From: Clostridium sp.
GTDB lineage: Bacteria; Bacillota; Clostridia; Lachnospirales; Lachnospiraceae
Direction: 5' to 3'
Length of the DNA: 64,000 nucleotides
Assembly: GCA_023664325.1 (NCBI GenBank)
Contig: JAMPFS010000006.1
Location: 22,690 to 86,689 of the forward strand
Shown here: one piece after another, positions 1-8,511 of the stretch
Numbering within the stretch: the first letter of the stretch is position 1
Layout of the letters: each line of letters starts with the position of its first letter
Notes under the pieces: generated by a model
What the model was told of the DNA's origin: nothing
Database searches by the model: none
What the model saw: only the letters and a program-made list of their open reading frames with translations
Made by a program: the position numbers and the translations under genes

Positions 1-309
1 TCTGCCGCAGTAAAAGCGGTCGAGAGAATTGATGCCTGTGTCGGATCTGCCGTGGATGCTGTCAAAAAGGTGGATGGCGTACTGTTCATCTGCGCGGATC
101 ATGGCAATGCAGAGAAGATGATTGACTATGAGACCGGTAATCCACATACGGCGCATACTACCAATCCGGTACCATTTATTCTGGTAAACTATGGGGATGT
201 GAAGTTAAGGGAAGGCGGATGCCTTGCAGATATTGCGCCAACCCTGTTAGAGATTATGGAACTTCCGCAGCCTGCTGAGATGACAGGAAAGAGTTTGATT
301 GTACATTAA
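1..309 (+). CDS. gpmI: 2,3-bisphosphoglycerate-independent phosphoglycerate mutase, C-terminal fragment
   Basis: This is the last 102 residues of a gene whose start lies left of the window. The reading frame is open from base 1. The motif ADHGNAEKM and the following HTAHTTNPVPFIL stretch are hallmarks of the metal-binding phosphatase domain of the cofactor-independent (alkaline-phosphatase superfamily) mutase, and the end reads DIAPTLLEIMELPQPAEMTGKSL as in this family. The enzyme interconverts 3- and 2-phosphoglycerate in glycolysis, the step before enolase, which is encoded about 1.3 kb downstream. A hairpin follows the stop codon. Identification is firm although only the C-terminus is visible. 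Confidence 0.95.
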   Translation, partial: SAAVKAVERIDACVGSAVDAVKKVDGVLFICADHGNAEKMIDYETGNPHTAHTTNPVPFILVNYGDVKLREGGCLADIAPTLLEIMELPQPAEMTGKSLIVH

Positions 310-341
310 ATGTTTCGGCAGCAGGGCTAACTGAATATTCT

Positions 342-388
342 AACCGGACAGGACATATGGAGGGTTGCCGCTATATGTCCTGTTTGGT
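342..388 (+). terminator. Probable terminator after gpmI
   Basis: An 11-bp perfect stem (ACAGGACATAT with ATATGTCCTGT), extended by outer AACC/GGTT pairing, lies 30 bases after the gpmI stop. The T-run is short, so termination strength is uncertain. Confidence 0.55.
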
Positions 389-550
389 TATGATATTTGG
401 GGCAGAAATCAAAAATGAAGCCCCAAATTGCAAAACGCAACGTACAGGTGCGCAGATGGAATGTTAAATTGCTGGGAAAATGCAGCGCTATCTGATATAT
501 TGTAGTGGAAGACAGAAAAAAATTCCTTTGGGAAAAGAAAGGGTACATCC

Positions 551-1582
551 ATGTTGAAATATTTAAAACAGGCAAAGAAAAATGGAAAGTTATTGCCGCT
601 TGTCATTGGAATGTTATTGGTAACAGGAATCGGACTGACTATCGTGGTAATTACCGTTTATGAGATGGCAGTATATGGGGAACTGCAAAGTTTTATTGCG
701 CCATTAAACAGTGTTGCAGCGGTGGCAAATATTCCGCTTGGAAGAATCATAGTGGGGAGTTATATTGCCTATGTCGGGATGACTGCGCTGCCGAGGTGGT
801 CAAAGTATGCACAGATCCGTGAAGAGTATGTCGTGGCATGTGACGGGGAATATATGGAGATTGCTTTTCGGGGATGGAATTGGAGGGTGAAGCGGGAAAG
901 CTTTAGCCCAACCGATCTTTTCTTTCGTGACAGCAACCATAAATTTGTATCCGTACTGCGGGGATATCAGGTCTATAATGCAATAGAGGCATTTTACCCG
1001 GAGTATATGGGAAAGGGGAAAAAACAGGGAAAAGGAAGCAGCAGCGTCATTGAGGATTTTCCGAACATACGGAAAATGACACAGGAGGAAAAAAAGGAAT
1101 ATCTGAAAAGGAAGGAGAAGGGAAACGGGTGTCTTTCCGTATTTATGGGGTTTCTGGCATTTGGTTTTGGGCTTGCCGCCGTTCGCCTGCTGCCGGACAT
1201 ACCGCAAAAAGTGTTTTGGAAGGATAAGTTGATGCTTTTGGCATTTTGTGCGGCGCTTTTTTTGGCTGCTTTTGCATTTATCATGGTAATTGTCATGATG
1301 AGAAGGACGAAACAATGGATTTTAACAACGGACTGTTTTGCGGTAACCGGGTATTCCTACCAGAAAAAGAAGGAAAATGTGTCAAGCGGTGATGGGCATG
1401 AAACCTTATACTATGCAAAGATATGGGATGGACAGTCGGTATATCTGCCCCGGTGGTTTCCGATTGGGGAGGAAGCATATAACAGGGAAGAACCGGTTGC
1501 ATTTGAACTGTATTTTTATAAGGACAGGAGCGGGTATACAGAGATAGATGCCTATGTAAAGAAAAAAAACAGCCGGGGATGA
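551..1582 (+). CDS. Conserved membrane protein of unknown function
   Basis: A 343-residue protein I do not recognise. An AG-rich ribosome binding site (GGAAAAGAAAGG) precedes the ATG. Hydrophobic segments are visible near residues 17-43 (LPLVIGMLLVTGIGLTIVV), about 195-215 (FMGFLAFGFGLAAVRLL) and about 225-250 (LMLLAFCAALFLAAFAFIM). A charged cytoplasmic-looking stretch rich in Lys and Glu separates the first segment from the last two. It sits between gpmI and eno but has no obvious link to glycolysis. No catalytic motif was seen. The ORF is real by codon pattern, ribosome binding site and length, but function is unknown. Confidence 0.75.
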   Translation: MLKYLKQAKKNGKLLPLVIGMLLVTGIGLTIVVITVYEMAVYGELQSFIAPLNSVAAVANIPLGRIIVGSYIAYVGMTALPRWSKYAQIREEYVVACDGEYMEIAFRGWNWRVKRESFSPTDLFFRDSNHKFVSVLRGYQVYNAIEAFYPEYMGKGKKQGKGSSSVIEDFPNIRKMTQEEKKEYLKRKEKGNGCLSVFMGFLAFGFGLAAVRLLPDIPQKVFWKDKLMLLAFCAALFLAAFAFIMVIVMMRRTKQWILTTDCFAVTGYSYQKKKENVSSGDGHETLYYAKIWDGQSVYLPRWFPIGEEAYNREEPVAFELYFYKDRSGYTEIDAYVKKKNSRG

Positions 1583-1670
1583 GATGATATGAAATTTGCT
1601 GTATGTGTATAAATTATGCAGATATGGAAATACTTTCTATAAAAGAAATTTGATAGAAAGGGATCATTTC

Positions 1671-2960
1671 ATGAGGGAATACGAGATATTGGATGTACAT
1701 GCAGTGGAAATATTGGATTCAAGGGGAAACCCTACTCTGGATGTGACAGTTACCGTAAAAAATGGGATTACAGGCAGCGCTGCCGTACCCAGTGGGGCAT
1801 CCACGGGGCAATATGAAGCGCATGAGCTGCGTGATGGGGATAAGCGGCATATGGGAAACGGTGTGGAACAGGCTGTGACGAATGTCAATACCCGTATTGC
1901 AGATAAGATTATTGGGATGAACGTGTTAGAACAGGTGAAAATTGACAGGCTGTTAGTACAGGCAGACGGAACGGGAAATAAGTCAAAATATGGCGCAAAT
2001 GCGATTCTGGGAGTCTCTTTAGCATGTGCAAAGGCAGCGGCAAATGCATTGGGGATACCGCTTTACCGCTATATTGGCGGAACCAATACAAAAGTACTGC
2101 CAATTCCGATGATGAATATCTTAAACGGAGGAAGGCATGCAGATAACACGGTGGATTTACAGGAATTTATGATTGCGCCTGTCGGAGCCGATACCTTTTC
2201 GCATGCAATGGAGATGGCATGTGAAATTTATCACAATTTAAAAGAGGTTTTACGCAGCAAAGGACTCTCTACCGGTGTGGGAGATGAGGGTGGTTTTGCG
2301 CCGGATCTTGCGACGACATCCGAAGTGCTGGATTTAATTGTGGAGGCAGTGGAGCGATCCGGCTACCGAACCGGGCATGATATCAAGATTGCGCTGGATG
2401 CCGCAGCTTCCGAGCTTTATGATGTAAATGCGGAGCAGTACTATTTTCCGGGAGAAAGCAAGATGGCTGGAAAAGATATTTACCGGAATGCGGAGGAGAT
2501 GGTGCAGTATTATGAGGATTTGGTGAACCGCTACCCGATTTTTTCGATTGAGGACGGGCTTTCCGACAATGATATGAAGGGCTGGAAGCTTTTAACTTAC
2601 CGTCTGGGTGAAAAAATACAGCTTGTAGGTGATGATCTGTTTGTCACAAATACGGCTCGCCTGTCTGATGGCATAAAAGAGGGGATTGGGAATGCAATTT
2701 TAATCAAATACAACCAGATTGGAACCCTGACAGAGACTTTCGATGCAATTGAAATGGCAAAAAATGCAGGATATAAGACCATTATCAGCCACCGTTCCGG
2801 CGAAACAGAGGATACCTTTATTGCGGATCTGGCGGTGGCAGCCGGAAGCGGACAGATTAAGACCGGGGCGCCGTGCAGAAGTGACCGCACTGCAAAATAT
2901 AACAGATTATTGAAAATTGAAGAGGAGCTTTCCAAGATATCTGAGTATGCATTTCGGTAA
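1671..2960 (+). CDS. eno: Enolase
   Basis: Enolase converts 2-phosphoglycerate to phosphoenolpyruvate in glycolysis and is also an RNA degradosome partner in many bacteria. The 429-residue product has the family's usual length. Visible signatures are HAVEILDSRGNPTLDV at the N-terminus, GASTGQYEA, the Mg-binding region around SIEDGLSDNDMKGW, and the SHRSGETEDTFIADLAV signature near residue 370 with the catalytic lysine region upstream. The frame stays open to 1596, but the ATG at 1671 follows AGAAAGGG at good spacing and gives the standard MREYEILDVHAVEILDSRG start. It appears to be transcribed alone or after the membrane gene at 551-1582. Confidence 0.98.
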   Translation: MREYEILDVHAVEILDSRGNPTLDVTVTVKNGITGSAAVPSGASTGQYEAHELRDGDKRHMGNGVEQAVTNVNTRIADKIIGMNVLEQVKIDRLLVQADGTGNKSKYGANAILGVSLACAKAAANALGIPLYRYIGGTNTKVLPIPMMNILNGGRHADNTVDLQEFMIAPVGADTFSHAMEMACEIYHNLKEVLRSKGLSTGVGDEGGFAPDLATTSEVLDLIVEAVERSGYRTGHDIKIALDAAASELYDVNAEQYYFPGESKMAGKDIYRNAEEMVQYYEDLVNRYPIFSIEDGLSDNDMKGWKLLTYRLGEKIQLVGDDLFVTNTARLSDGIKEGIGNAILIKYNQIGTLTETFDAIEMAKNAGYKTIISHRSGETEDTFIADLAVAAGSGQIKTGAPCRSDRTAKYNRLLKIEEELSKISEYAFR

Positions 2961-3016
2961 AATGCGGTTTCGCGGGGAATCGTTACTACAAATTTGTAAA
3001 TTAACGGATTTTTGGC

Positions 3017-3045
3017 TTGTTTTTATGAAAACACTGTGTTACAAT
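3017..3045 (+). promoter_or_regulatory. Putative sigma-A promoter for secG-rnr-smpB
   Basis: TTGTTT (3017-3022) and TACAAT (3040-3045) are separated by 17 bases, upstream of secG in the 145-bp gap after eno. Pattern-based call. Confidence 0.5.
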
Positions 3046-3105
3046 AGCGCTTAGTGAGTTTTAACAACGGGTGAAAACTTAGTCTTGTAATAGGAGGTGT
3101 TTTTG

Positions 3106-3348
3106 TTGAAGACAGTGCTGACAGTTCTATTTTTAATTATTTGTGTAGCGATTTGTATACTTGTTATGTTGCAGGAATCAAAGGATAATGGATTAGGAAG
3201 TCTGGCAGGTGGAAGTTCTGCCGGTGATACCTATTGGAGTAAGAATAAAGGCCGCTCCAAGGAAGGAATGCTTGTTCTGGCAACAGCCATAGGCGTTGCG
3301 CTTTTCCTTATACTGGCTCTTTTGATTAGCTCGAAATTCTTAAATTAG
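3106..3348 (+). CDS. secG: Preprotein translocase subunit SecG
   Basis: An 80-residue protein with two hydrophobic helices (LTVLFLIICVAICILVMLQ, and ILALLISSKFL at the end) separated by a Gly/Ser-rich loop (GLGSLAGGSSAGDTYW), the standard SecG layout. SecG is the small integral-membrane partner of SecYE and assists SecA-driven export. AGGAGG at 3092-3097 points to the TTG at 3106 (8-base spacing) as the start; the upstream in-frame GTG at 3097 overlaps the ribosome binding site. Its position immediately before rnr and smpB is the usual Firmicute arrangement, which adds confidence. Confidence 0.93.
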   Translation: MKTVLTVLFLIICVAICILVMLQESKDNGLGSLAGGSSAGDTYWSKNKGRSKEGMLVLATAIGVALFLILALLISSKFLN

Positions 3349-3354
3349 TGTATG

Positions 3355-3384
3355 AGGCTGCTGCATTTTTGTGGCAGCTTTTTT
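3355..3384 (+). terminator. Probable intrinsic terminator or attenuator after secG
   Basis: A GCTGC/GCAGC-based stem is followed by seven T residues, directly after the secG stop. It could limit read-through into rnr. Confidence 0.6.
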
Positions 3385-3457
3385 ATGCTGGGGAAACTGC
3401 CTTAAAAGACTTGATGGCAGTCTGTACATCTTCTTGATTCTTAATTAGGAGAAAATT

Positions 3458-5698
3458 ATGTCTGGCTATGATGAGAAAAAAAAGAAAATATTGAACGTGA
3501 TAAGGGATAAGCATTATAAACCGTTAAAACAAAAAGAACTTGCCTTTTTACTGCAAGTGGAACAGCAGGACAGGGAAGAATTCAGGCAGCTTTTGGAGGA
3601 GTTGGTGAAGGAAGGAAAGGTTCTGCTTACCAAACGGGGAAAATACCAGCCGCTTTTTGATGTGACAAAGATTGGCATGTTTTGCGGAAATCCCAGGGGT
3701 TTTGGATTTGTCTCTGTAGAGGGTGAGGAGGAAGATTATTATATTCCGGAGTCCGCCACACTTGGCGCCATGCACGGTGACAAGGTTATGCTAAAGATTA
3801 TGGATGCGCCGGCCGGCAGAAGGAAAGAAGCGCAGGTTACAAAGATTTTGGAGCATGGAACGGATGAAATCGTGGGATATTACCAGAAGAATAAGAAGTA
3901 TGGTTTTGTGATTCCTGATAACCGGAAGCTTTCGGAGGATGTTTTTGTCGAGGCGCGCCATAGTATGGGGGCAGTCACAGGACATAAGGTTGTGGTAAAG
4001 ATTACCCGGTTTGCAACGAAGGAACGCAAAGCGGAGGGGAAGGTTATAGAGATATTAGGGCATGTCAATGATCCCGGTACGGATATCTTGTCGATTGTGA
4101 GGGCGTTTAACCTGCCAACGGAATTTCCCGCGCAGGTGACAGAAGCGTTAGAAAAGATTCCGGAAGAGGTGTCGGCAGGGGAGACTGCCGGCAGGCTGGA
4201 TTTAAGAGACATGTTAACGGTAACGATTGACGGGGAGGATGCGAAAGACCTGGATGATGCAATTACCCTGGTAAAGAAGCCGGATGGATATGAGCTTGGC
4301 GTGCATATTGCAGATGTGACCCACTATGTGGGGGAGGATTCCCCTCTTGACAGGGAAGCGCTTTTTCGGGGAACGAGCGTTTATTTAGTGGATCGTGTTA
4401 TTCCAATGCTTCCGCATAAACTCTCGAATGGAATCTGTTCCTTAAATGAAAAAGAGGATCGGTTAACCCTTTCCTGTATCATGGATATTGATGCAGACGG
4501 CAGAGTGAAGGGGCATCGCATTGCAGAGACGGTAATTCATGTAAACCGCCGGATGAGCTATAACCAGGTTGATGCTGTTTTAAAAGCCCATGCGGTTGAG
4601 TCGGGTGAAACCTATGATGGCATGGCATATGGAGATGGCGGCGTACCGTTAGAGGATATTGCGCTGTGCTTAAATGACGGAACCGAAATAAGAGGCAGGG
4701 AGATTTTAGACGAGTATAAGGAATATCTGGAATATTTCTGTCAGATGAAGGAGCTTTCGGATCTTTTAAGGAAGCACAGAATGATGAGAGGTTCGATTGA
4801 TTTTGATTTTCCGGAGGCAAAGATTTGTTTGCGGGAGGACGGCGAACCGGTGGAGATTCGCCCGGATGACCGGAATCCGGCGCACAGGATTATTGAAGAT
4901 TTTATGCTGGCGGCAAATGAAACCGTGGCAGAGGACTATTTCTGGCAGGAAATCCCATTTGAATTCCGCGTACACGGTCAGCCGGATCCGGAAAAGGTAG
5001 ACAGGTTAAGCGCTGTGATGGAGCGCTTTGGCTATCATTTTAAAACGAATGGGAACAATATCCATCCCAAAGAGTTTCAAAAACTGCTGGAAAAGATTTC
5101 GGGAACTCCGGAAGAAGGTTTTCTGAGCAGAATGACACTTAGAACCATGCAGCAGGCGAAATATGCGACTACATGCAGCGGACATTTTGGACTGGCTGCA
5201 AAATATTATTGTCATTTTACCTCACCAATCAGGCGGTATCCGGATTTGCAGATCCACCGGATTATTAAGGAAAATCTTGCCGGAAGATTAAATGGCAGGC
5301 GGTTAGAGCATTACGGCAGTATTTTGAACCTGGTTGCCGAATCAAATTCCCGGAATGAGCGGCGCGCCCAGGAGGCGGAGCGGGAGGTAGAGAAGCTTAA
5401 AAAAGTCCAGTATATGAGTAAGCGGCTGGGAAATGAATATGATGGAATCATTTCCGGCGTCACGGCATATGGTTTTTATGTGGAGCTTGCAAATACGATT
5501 GAAGGAATGGTTCGTATCGGTACAATAGCGGATGATTTTTATATTTATGATGAACGGGACATGTCTATGGTTGGGAAGGAGCATGGCAGGGTTTATGCGA
5601 TGGGGCAGCAGGTGCGCGTTAAGGCGGTACATGTTGACAAGCTGCTTCGAACCATTGATTTTGAGCTGGTGGATGACAGCGAAACGATAGAATGTTAG
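3458..5698 (+). CDS. rnr: Ribonuclease R
   Basis: A 3'-5' exoribonuclease of the RNase II/R family, 746 residues. Order of parts: an N-terminal winged-helix-like region (about 1-70), cold-shock/OB-type RNA-binding domains (about 70-220, with GNPRGFGFV), the RNB catalytic domain (about 245-575) and a C-terminal S1 domain (about 640-720, with GIISGVTAYGFYVEL). The catalytic aspartate cluster is visible as DGEDAKDLDDAITL near residue 258, and HFTSPIRRYPDLQIHR is a strong family signature. RNase R works with SmpB and tmRNA in degrading non-stop mRNA. All three genes lie together here, smpB 15 bases downstream, consistent with co-transcription. Confidence 0.97.
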   Translation: MSGYDEKKKKILNVIRDKHYKPLKQKELAFLLQVEQQDREEFRQLLEELVKEGKVLLTKRGKYQPLFDVTKIGMFCGNPRGFGFVSVEGEEEDYYIPESATLGAMHGDKVMLKIMDAPAGRRKEAQVTKILEHGTDEIVGYYQKNKKYGFVIPDNRKLSEDVFVEARHSMGAVTGHKVVVKITRFATKERKAEGKVIEILGHVNDPGTDILSIVRAFNLPTEFPAQVTEALEKIPEEVSAGETAGRLDLRDMLTVTIDGEDAKDLDDAITLVKKPDGYELGVHIADVTHYVGEDSPLDREALFRGTSVYLVDRVIPMLPHKLSNGICSLNEKEDRLTLSCIMDIDADGRVKGHRIAETVIHVNRRMSYNQVDAVLKAHAVESGETYDGMAYGDGGVPLEDIALCLNDGTEIRGREILDEYKEYLEYFCQMKELSDLLRKHRMMRGSIDFDFPEAKICLREDGEPVEIRPDDRNPAHRIIEDFMLAANETVAEDYFWQEIPFEFRVHGQPDPEKVDRLSAVMERFGYHFKTNGNNIHPKEFQKLLEKISGTPEEGFLSRMTLRTMQQAKYATTCSGHFGLAAKYYCHFTSPIRRYPDLQIHRIIKENLAGRLNGRRLEHYGSILNLVAESNSRNERRAQEAEREVEKLKKVQYMSKRLGNEYDGIISGVTAYGFYVELANTIEGMVRIGTIADDFYIYDERDMSMVGKEHGRVYAMGQQVRVKAVHVDKLLRTIDFELVDDSETIEC

Positions 5699-5713
5699 GA
5701 AAAGAGGGATATT

Positions 5714-6184
5714 ATGCCAAAACAAAAAGGTGAACGGCTGATTGCAAATAACAAAAAGGCATATTTTGATTATTTTATTGATGAAAAATATGAGGCGGGG
5801 ATTGCGCTTCACGGAACTGAAGTAAAGTCGTTGCGGCTTGGACATTGCAGTATAAAAGAGGCTTTTGTCGCAGTGGAAAATGGAGAAATGGTAATCCGTC
5901 AGATGCATATTTCACCTTACGAAAAGGGAAATATTTTTAATAAGGATCCGCTCCGTCCGAGAAAGCTTTTGCTGCACCGATACGAAATCAACAGGATTAT
6001 GGGGCAGGCAAAGATGAAGGGATATACAATTGTGCCGCTGAAAGTATATTTTAAGGACAGCCTTGTGAAAGTAGAGATTGGTCTTGCCCGTGGTAAAAAG
6101 CTCTATGATAAGAGGAACGATATCGCCAAAAAGGACATGAAGCGGGAGGCGGAAAAAGAATTTAAAATCAGAAATATGCGGTAA
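5714..6184 (+). CDS. smpB: SsrA-binding protein SmpB
   Basis: A 156-residue OB-fold protein that binds tmRNA and delivers it to stalled ribosomes. Family signatures are visible: IANNKKAYFDYFI near the N-terminus, GTEVKSLR, HISPYEKGNIFN, RKLLLHR, and the basic tail LARGKKLYDKRNDIAKKD that folds into the ribosomal decoding channel. Length matches the family. The ATG at 5714 follows AGAGGGATATT after the rnr stop, so the two are probably translated from one message. Its RNA partner, ssrA, starts about 540 bases downstream. Confidence 0.97.
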   Translation: MPKQKGERLIANNKKAYFDYFIDEKYEAGIALHGTEVKSLRLGHCSIKEAFVAVENGEMVIRQMHISPYEKGNIFNKDPLRPRKLLLHRYEINRIMGQAKMKGYTIVPLKVYFKDSLVKVEIGLARGKKLYDKRNDIAKKDMKREAEKEFKIRNMR

Positions 6185-6268
6185 TGATAAATTCACGAAA
6201 TTTTCGGTTTTATTTTTTACGGAAATGTGGTAATCTATTATTGGACGAAAGATATATGGGAGGACGAT

Positions 6269-6676
6269 ATGAGTCAGGAAAAGGTCGAACGCAGAAAATA
6301 TGAAAAGTACAATCGAAAAAAACTCGAAAGGCAGAGGAAGATAAAGATTACTGTTAAATGCATCCTGGCAGCTTTGGTGCTTGGAGCAATTATCGGGGTT
6401 CCGCTTGGAATCAATTATTACAGAAGCATTCCAAAGTTTGTCGGTGATGCAACCTTATCGGCATTTGTCGGCAATTATATTGAAGAAGCCCATGCATCCG
6501 ATGTTCCGGATTTTTCCGGTTCTTCTGAGACATCAGAGGAATCAGTGGAGGATGAGCTTATAGATGCCATTGAGGAGGCAGTGGACGCTAAGGACAGCGA
6601 GGCAGATTCCGAGGAAACAGCAGATCAGGATGGTTCAGAGAACGAGGCAGATTCCGAGAGTAATTCAGAGGAATAG
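6269..6676 (+). CDS. Small single-pass membrane protein with acidic tail
   Basis: A 135-residue protein of unknown function. The ATG at 6269 follows GGGAGG at proper spacing; the frame extends upstream to 6227 without a comparable site. Residues 1-28 are strongly basic (ERRKYEKYNRKKLERQRK), followed by a transmembrane helix (ITVKCILAALVLGAIIGVPLG) and an extracytoplasmic part ending in about 50 residues made almost wholly of Ser, Glu, Asp and Ala. The low-complexity acidic tail hides any family relationship. It lies between smpB and ssrA. Nothing indicates a role in trans-translation. Confidence 0.65.
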   Translation: MSQEKVERRKYEKYNRKKLERQRKIKITVKCILAALVLGAIIGVPLGINYYRSIPKFVGDATLSAFVGNYIEEAHASDVPDFSGSSETSEESVEDELIDAIEEAVDAKDSEADSEETADQDGSENEADSESNSEE

Positions 6677-6724
6677 CCGGATTCCCTTTATCATATAGCA
6701 AACTATTTTAAAACTTAAAAACCA

Positions 6725-7066
6725 GGGCTTGTACTGGTTTCGACGGGGATTTAGAAATTGTGGAAGCCATTGATGGACCAGGACCATCTAAAAACTTGGA
6801 AATAAATATAAACGCAGACAATCAGTTAGCGTACGCTGCCTAATGGCAGCTGTCTTACCTAAGTTGACTCACGGCTTAGGATAAGGCATCAAAACAGTGG
6901 GGAACTTTGGCAGGAAAGCTTTGACTTGTCAAAAGATTTATGAAGCTACTAAGGGCTGCAGCCTGTCGGTTGGCGGCGGTCTGAGGGAATGTCAGTAAAG
7001 CGACTGTAATGGGAGATGCCATGATGGAAGAGTCTTCGGACGCGGGTTCGATTCCCGCCAGGTCCA
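6725..7066 (+). ncRNA. ssrA: tmRNA (transfer-messenger RNA)
   Basis: tmRNA rescues stalled ribosomes and tags the nascent peptide for proteolysis. The 5' end GGGCTTG can pair with CAGGTCC near the 3' end (with two G-U pairs) to form the seven-pair acceptor stem. The 5' region GGTTTCGACGGGG and the 3' T-arm GCGGG-TTCGATT-CCCGC are diagnostic. A tag reading frame runs from GCA at 6814 to TAA at 6841-6843 and reads A-D-N-Q-L-A-Y-A-A, ending in the expected YAA-type degron. The 3' CCA is not encoded; the discriminator A is 7066. SmpB, the protein partner, is encoded just upstream. Exact mature ends are inferred from stem pairing. Confidence 0.95.
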
Positions 7067-7074
7067 TTCCGGAC

Positions 7075-7110
7075 AAGTGCTTGTAATGTAACGGTTACAG
7101 GCACTTTTTT
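7075..7110 (+). terminator. Intrinsic terminator after tmRNA
   Basis: AAGTGC-TTGTAA pairs with TTACA-GGCACTT and is followed by a run of T, ending ssrA transcription. Confidence 0.8.
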
Positions 7111-7154
7111 GTGCATAGGAACACGTTAATAATATGATTTGGATAGGAGATACT

Positions 7155-7697
7155 ATGGAACAGGAGACATTAATTGTGGATGGGTTTGTGTTTCCAAGCT
7201 TTAAGGAAGCCCAGATTGCATTAAAGGAAAAGAAAAATATTGAGATCATAAAAGAAAATACGCCATTATCGGATGATGATACATGCCTGGAACTTTATTC
7301 CAAACTGCTTGAGCGGGATATGTTTAAAACAGAAATCGGTTATCAGTTTTTGCATGAGCTAAGGCAGCATCTGATTACCGAATGTGGATATGATGAAGAA
7401 GACCTGAAAAACATTGTGCTTCCAAGAAAAATGGAATATGACAAGGTAAACAGGATCGGTTTGTTAGAAGCGAGAATAGAGCGGATGGCGGTAGTTCAAA
7501 ACAGGCTGAAAATTACGATTGCCGCATTGGCATTTATGGTGGTTGCCATGTTTGTCATTGCAGCCATAAATCCGAATGCAAAATATATCAATGCGGAGCA
7601 CAAGGTCGCTGACAAATATTCCGCATGGCAGGAAGAACTGGAACAAAGGGAACAGGCGGTTAAGGACAAAGAGGCAGAATTAAATATAGACCAATAG
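7155..7697 (+). CDS. Membrane protein with coiled-coil tail, unknown function
   Basis: A 180-residue protein. The ATG at 7155 has AGGAG 7 bases upstream and is preferred over the ATG at 7134. The first 120 residues look soluble and helical (IVDGFVFPSFKEAQIALKEKK). A transmembrane helix follows around residues 122-142 (ITIAALAFMVVAMFVIAAI), then a short charged segment rich in Glu, Lys and Gln (EELEQREQAVKDKEAEL) that should form a coiled coil. No enzyme motif was seen. The gene ends one base before an 11-bp inverted repeat in front of the downstream two-component genes. Confidence 0.7.
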   Translation: MEQETLIVDGFVFPSFKEAQIALKEKKNIEIIKENTPLSDDDTCLELYSKLLERDMFKTEIGYQFLHELRQHLITECGYDEEDLKNIVLPRKMEYDKVNRIGLLEARIERMAVVQNRLKITIAALAFMVVAMFVIAAINPNAKYINAEHKVADKYSAWQEELEQREQAVKDKEAELNIDQ

Positions 7698-7743
7698 GTC
7701 ACATTTTTAACATATTTATAGCCTATAATAAGAAAAATGTGAC
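7698..7743. promoter_or_regulatory. 11-bp perfect inverted repeat around a TATAAT box
   Basis: GTCACATTTTT (7698-7708) and AAAAATGTGAC (7733-7743) are exact reverse complements separated by 24 bases, and the spacer holds TATAAT at 7724-7729. A dyad centred on a -10 box just before a response regulator gene suggests an operator or autoregulatory site. It could also form a terminator hairpin for the gene ending at 7697, though there is no T-run after it. Confidence 0.45.
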
Positions 7744-7773
7744 AGTCGAAGTCGGATTTAAGGAGGCAGGTCT

Positions 7774-8454
7774 GTGAACGAAATTAAGATTTTAGTGGTG
7801 GATGATGAAAGCCGGATGCGTAAGCTCGTAAAAGACTTTCTGGTACGGAAGGAATACACGGTATTGGAGGCGGAAAATGGCGAGGAGGCTGTGGATGTCT
7901 TTATTGAGAATAAGGATATTGCATTGGTTATTCTTGATGTAATGATGCCGAAGATGGACGGATGGCAGGTGTGCAAGGAAATTCGAGCATTTTCACAGGT
8001 GCCGATTATTATGCTGACTGCCAAATCAGATGAGCGGGATGAACTTTTGGGGTTTGAGCTTGGTGTGGATGAATATATTTCAAAACCATTCAGCCCCAAG
8101 ATTTTGGTGGCGAGAGTGGAGGCTGTTTTGCGGCGGACATCCCTAACGGCTCAGGAGGAAAAGCTTACTGCCGGTGAGATTGAACTGGATATCTCTGCGC
8201 ATACTGTTAAGGTAAAGGGAAAAAATGTAGAATTAAGCTTTAAGGAATTTGAGCTGCTTAATTACTTTTTTGTCAATCAGGGCGTTGCGCTTTCCAGAGA
8301 AAAAATTCTCAATAATGTGTGGAATTATGATTATTTTGGAGATGCAAGAACCATTGATACCCATGTGAAGAAGCTTCGGAGCAAGTTAGGCGAATGTGGG
8401 GATTATATCAAAACCATCTGGGGAATGGGGTATAAGTTTGAAGTGGAGGCTTAA
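7774..8454 (+). CDS. OmpR/PhoB-family response regulator
   Basis: A 226-residue DNA-binding response regulator. The receiver domain (residues 1-120) carries the acidic pocket VVDDE, the phosphoacceptor aspartate in ILDVMMPKMDGW, a conserved Thr/Ala switch region (MLTAKSDERD) and the lysine of YISKPF. The C-terminal winged helix (about 130-226) shows SFKEFELLNYFF, ARTIDTHVKKLRSKLG and IWGMGYKFE. The start is GTG at 7774 with AAGGAGG at suitable spacing. The partner histidine kinase starts 57 bases downstream. Targets are unknown; the dyad upstream may be an autoregulatory site. Confidence 0.92.
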   Translation: MNEIKILVVDDESRMRKLVKDFLVRKEYTVLEAENGEEAVDVFIENKDIALVILDVMMPKMDGWQVCKEIRAFSQVPIIMLTAKSDERDELLGFELGVDEYISKPFSPKILVARVEAVLRRTSLTAQEEKLTAGEIELDISAHTVKVKGKNVELSFKEFELLNYFFVNQGVALSREKILNNVWNYDYFGDARTIDTHVKKLRSKLGECGDYIKTIWGMGYKFEVEA

Positions 8455-8511
8455 CTGCCTTGCAAAAGAGTAAGACCAATGTATAAAATATGGCAGTAAT
8501 CGGGGTGTAAG

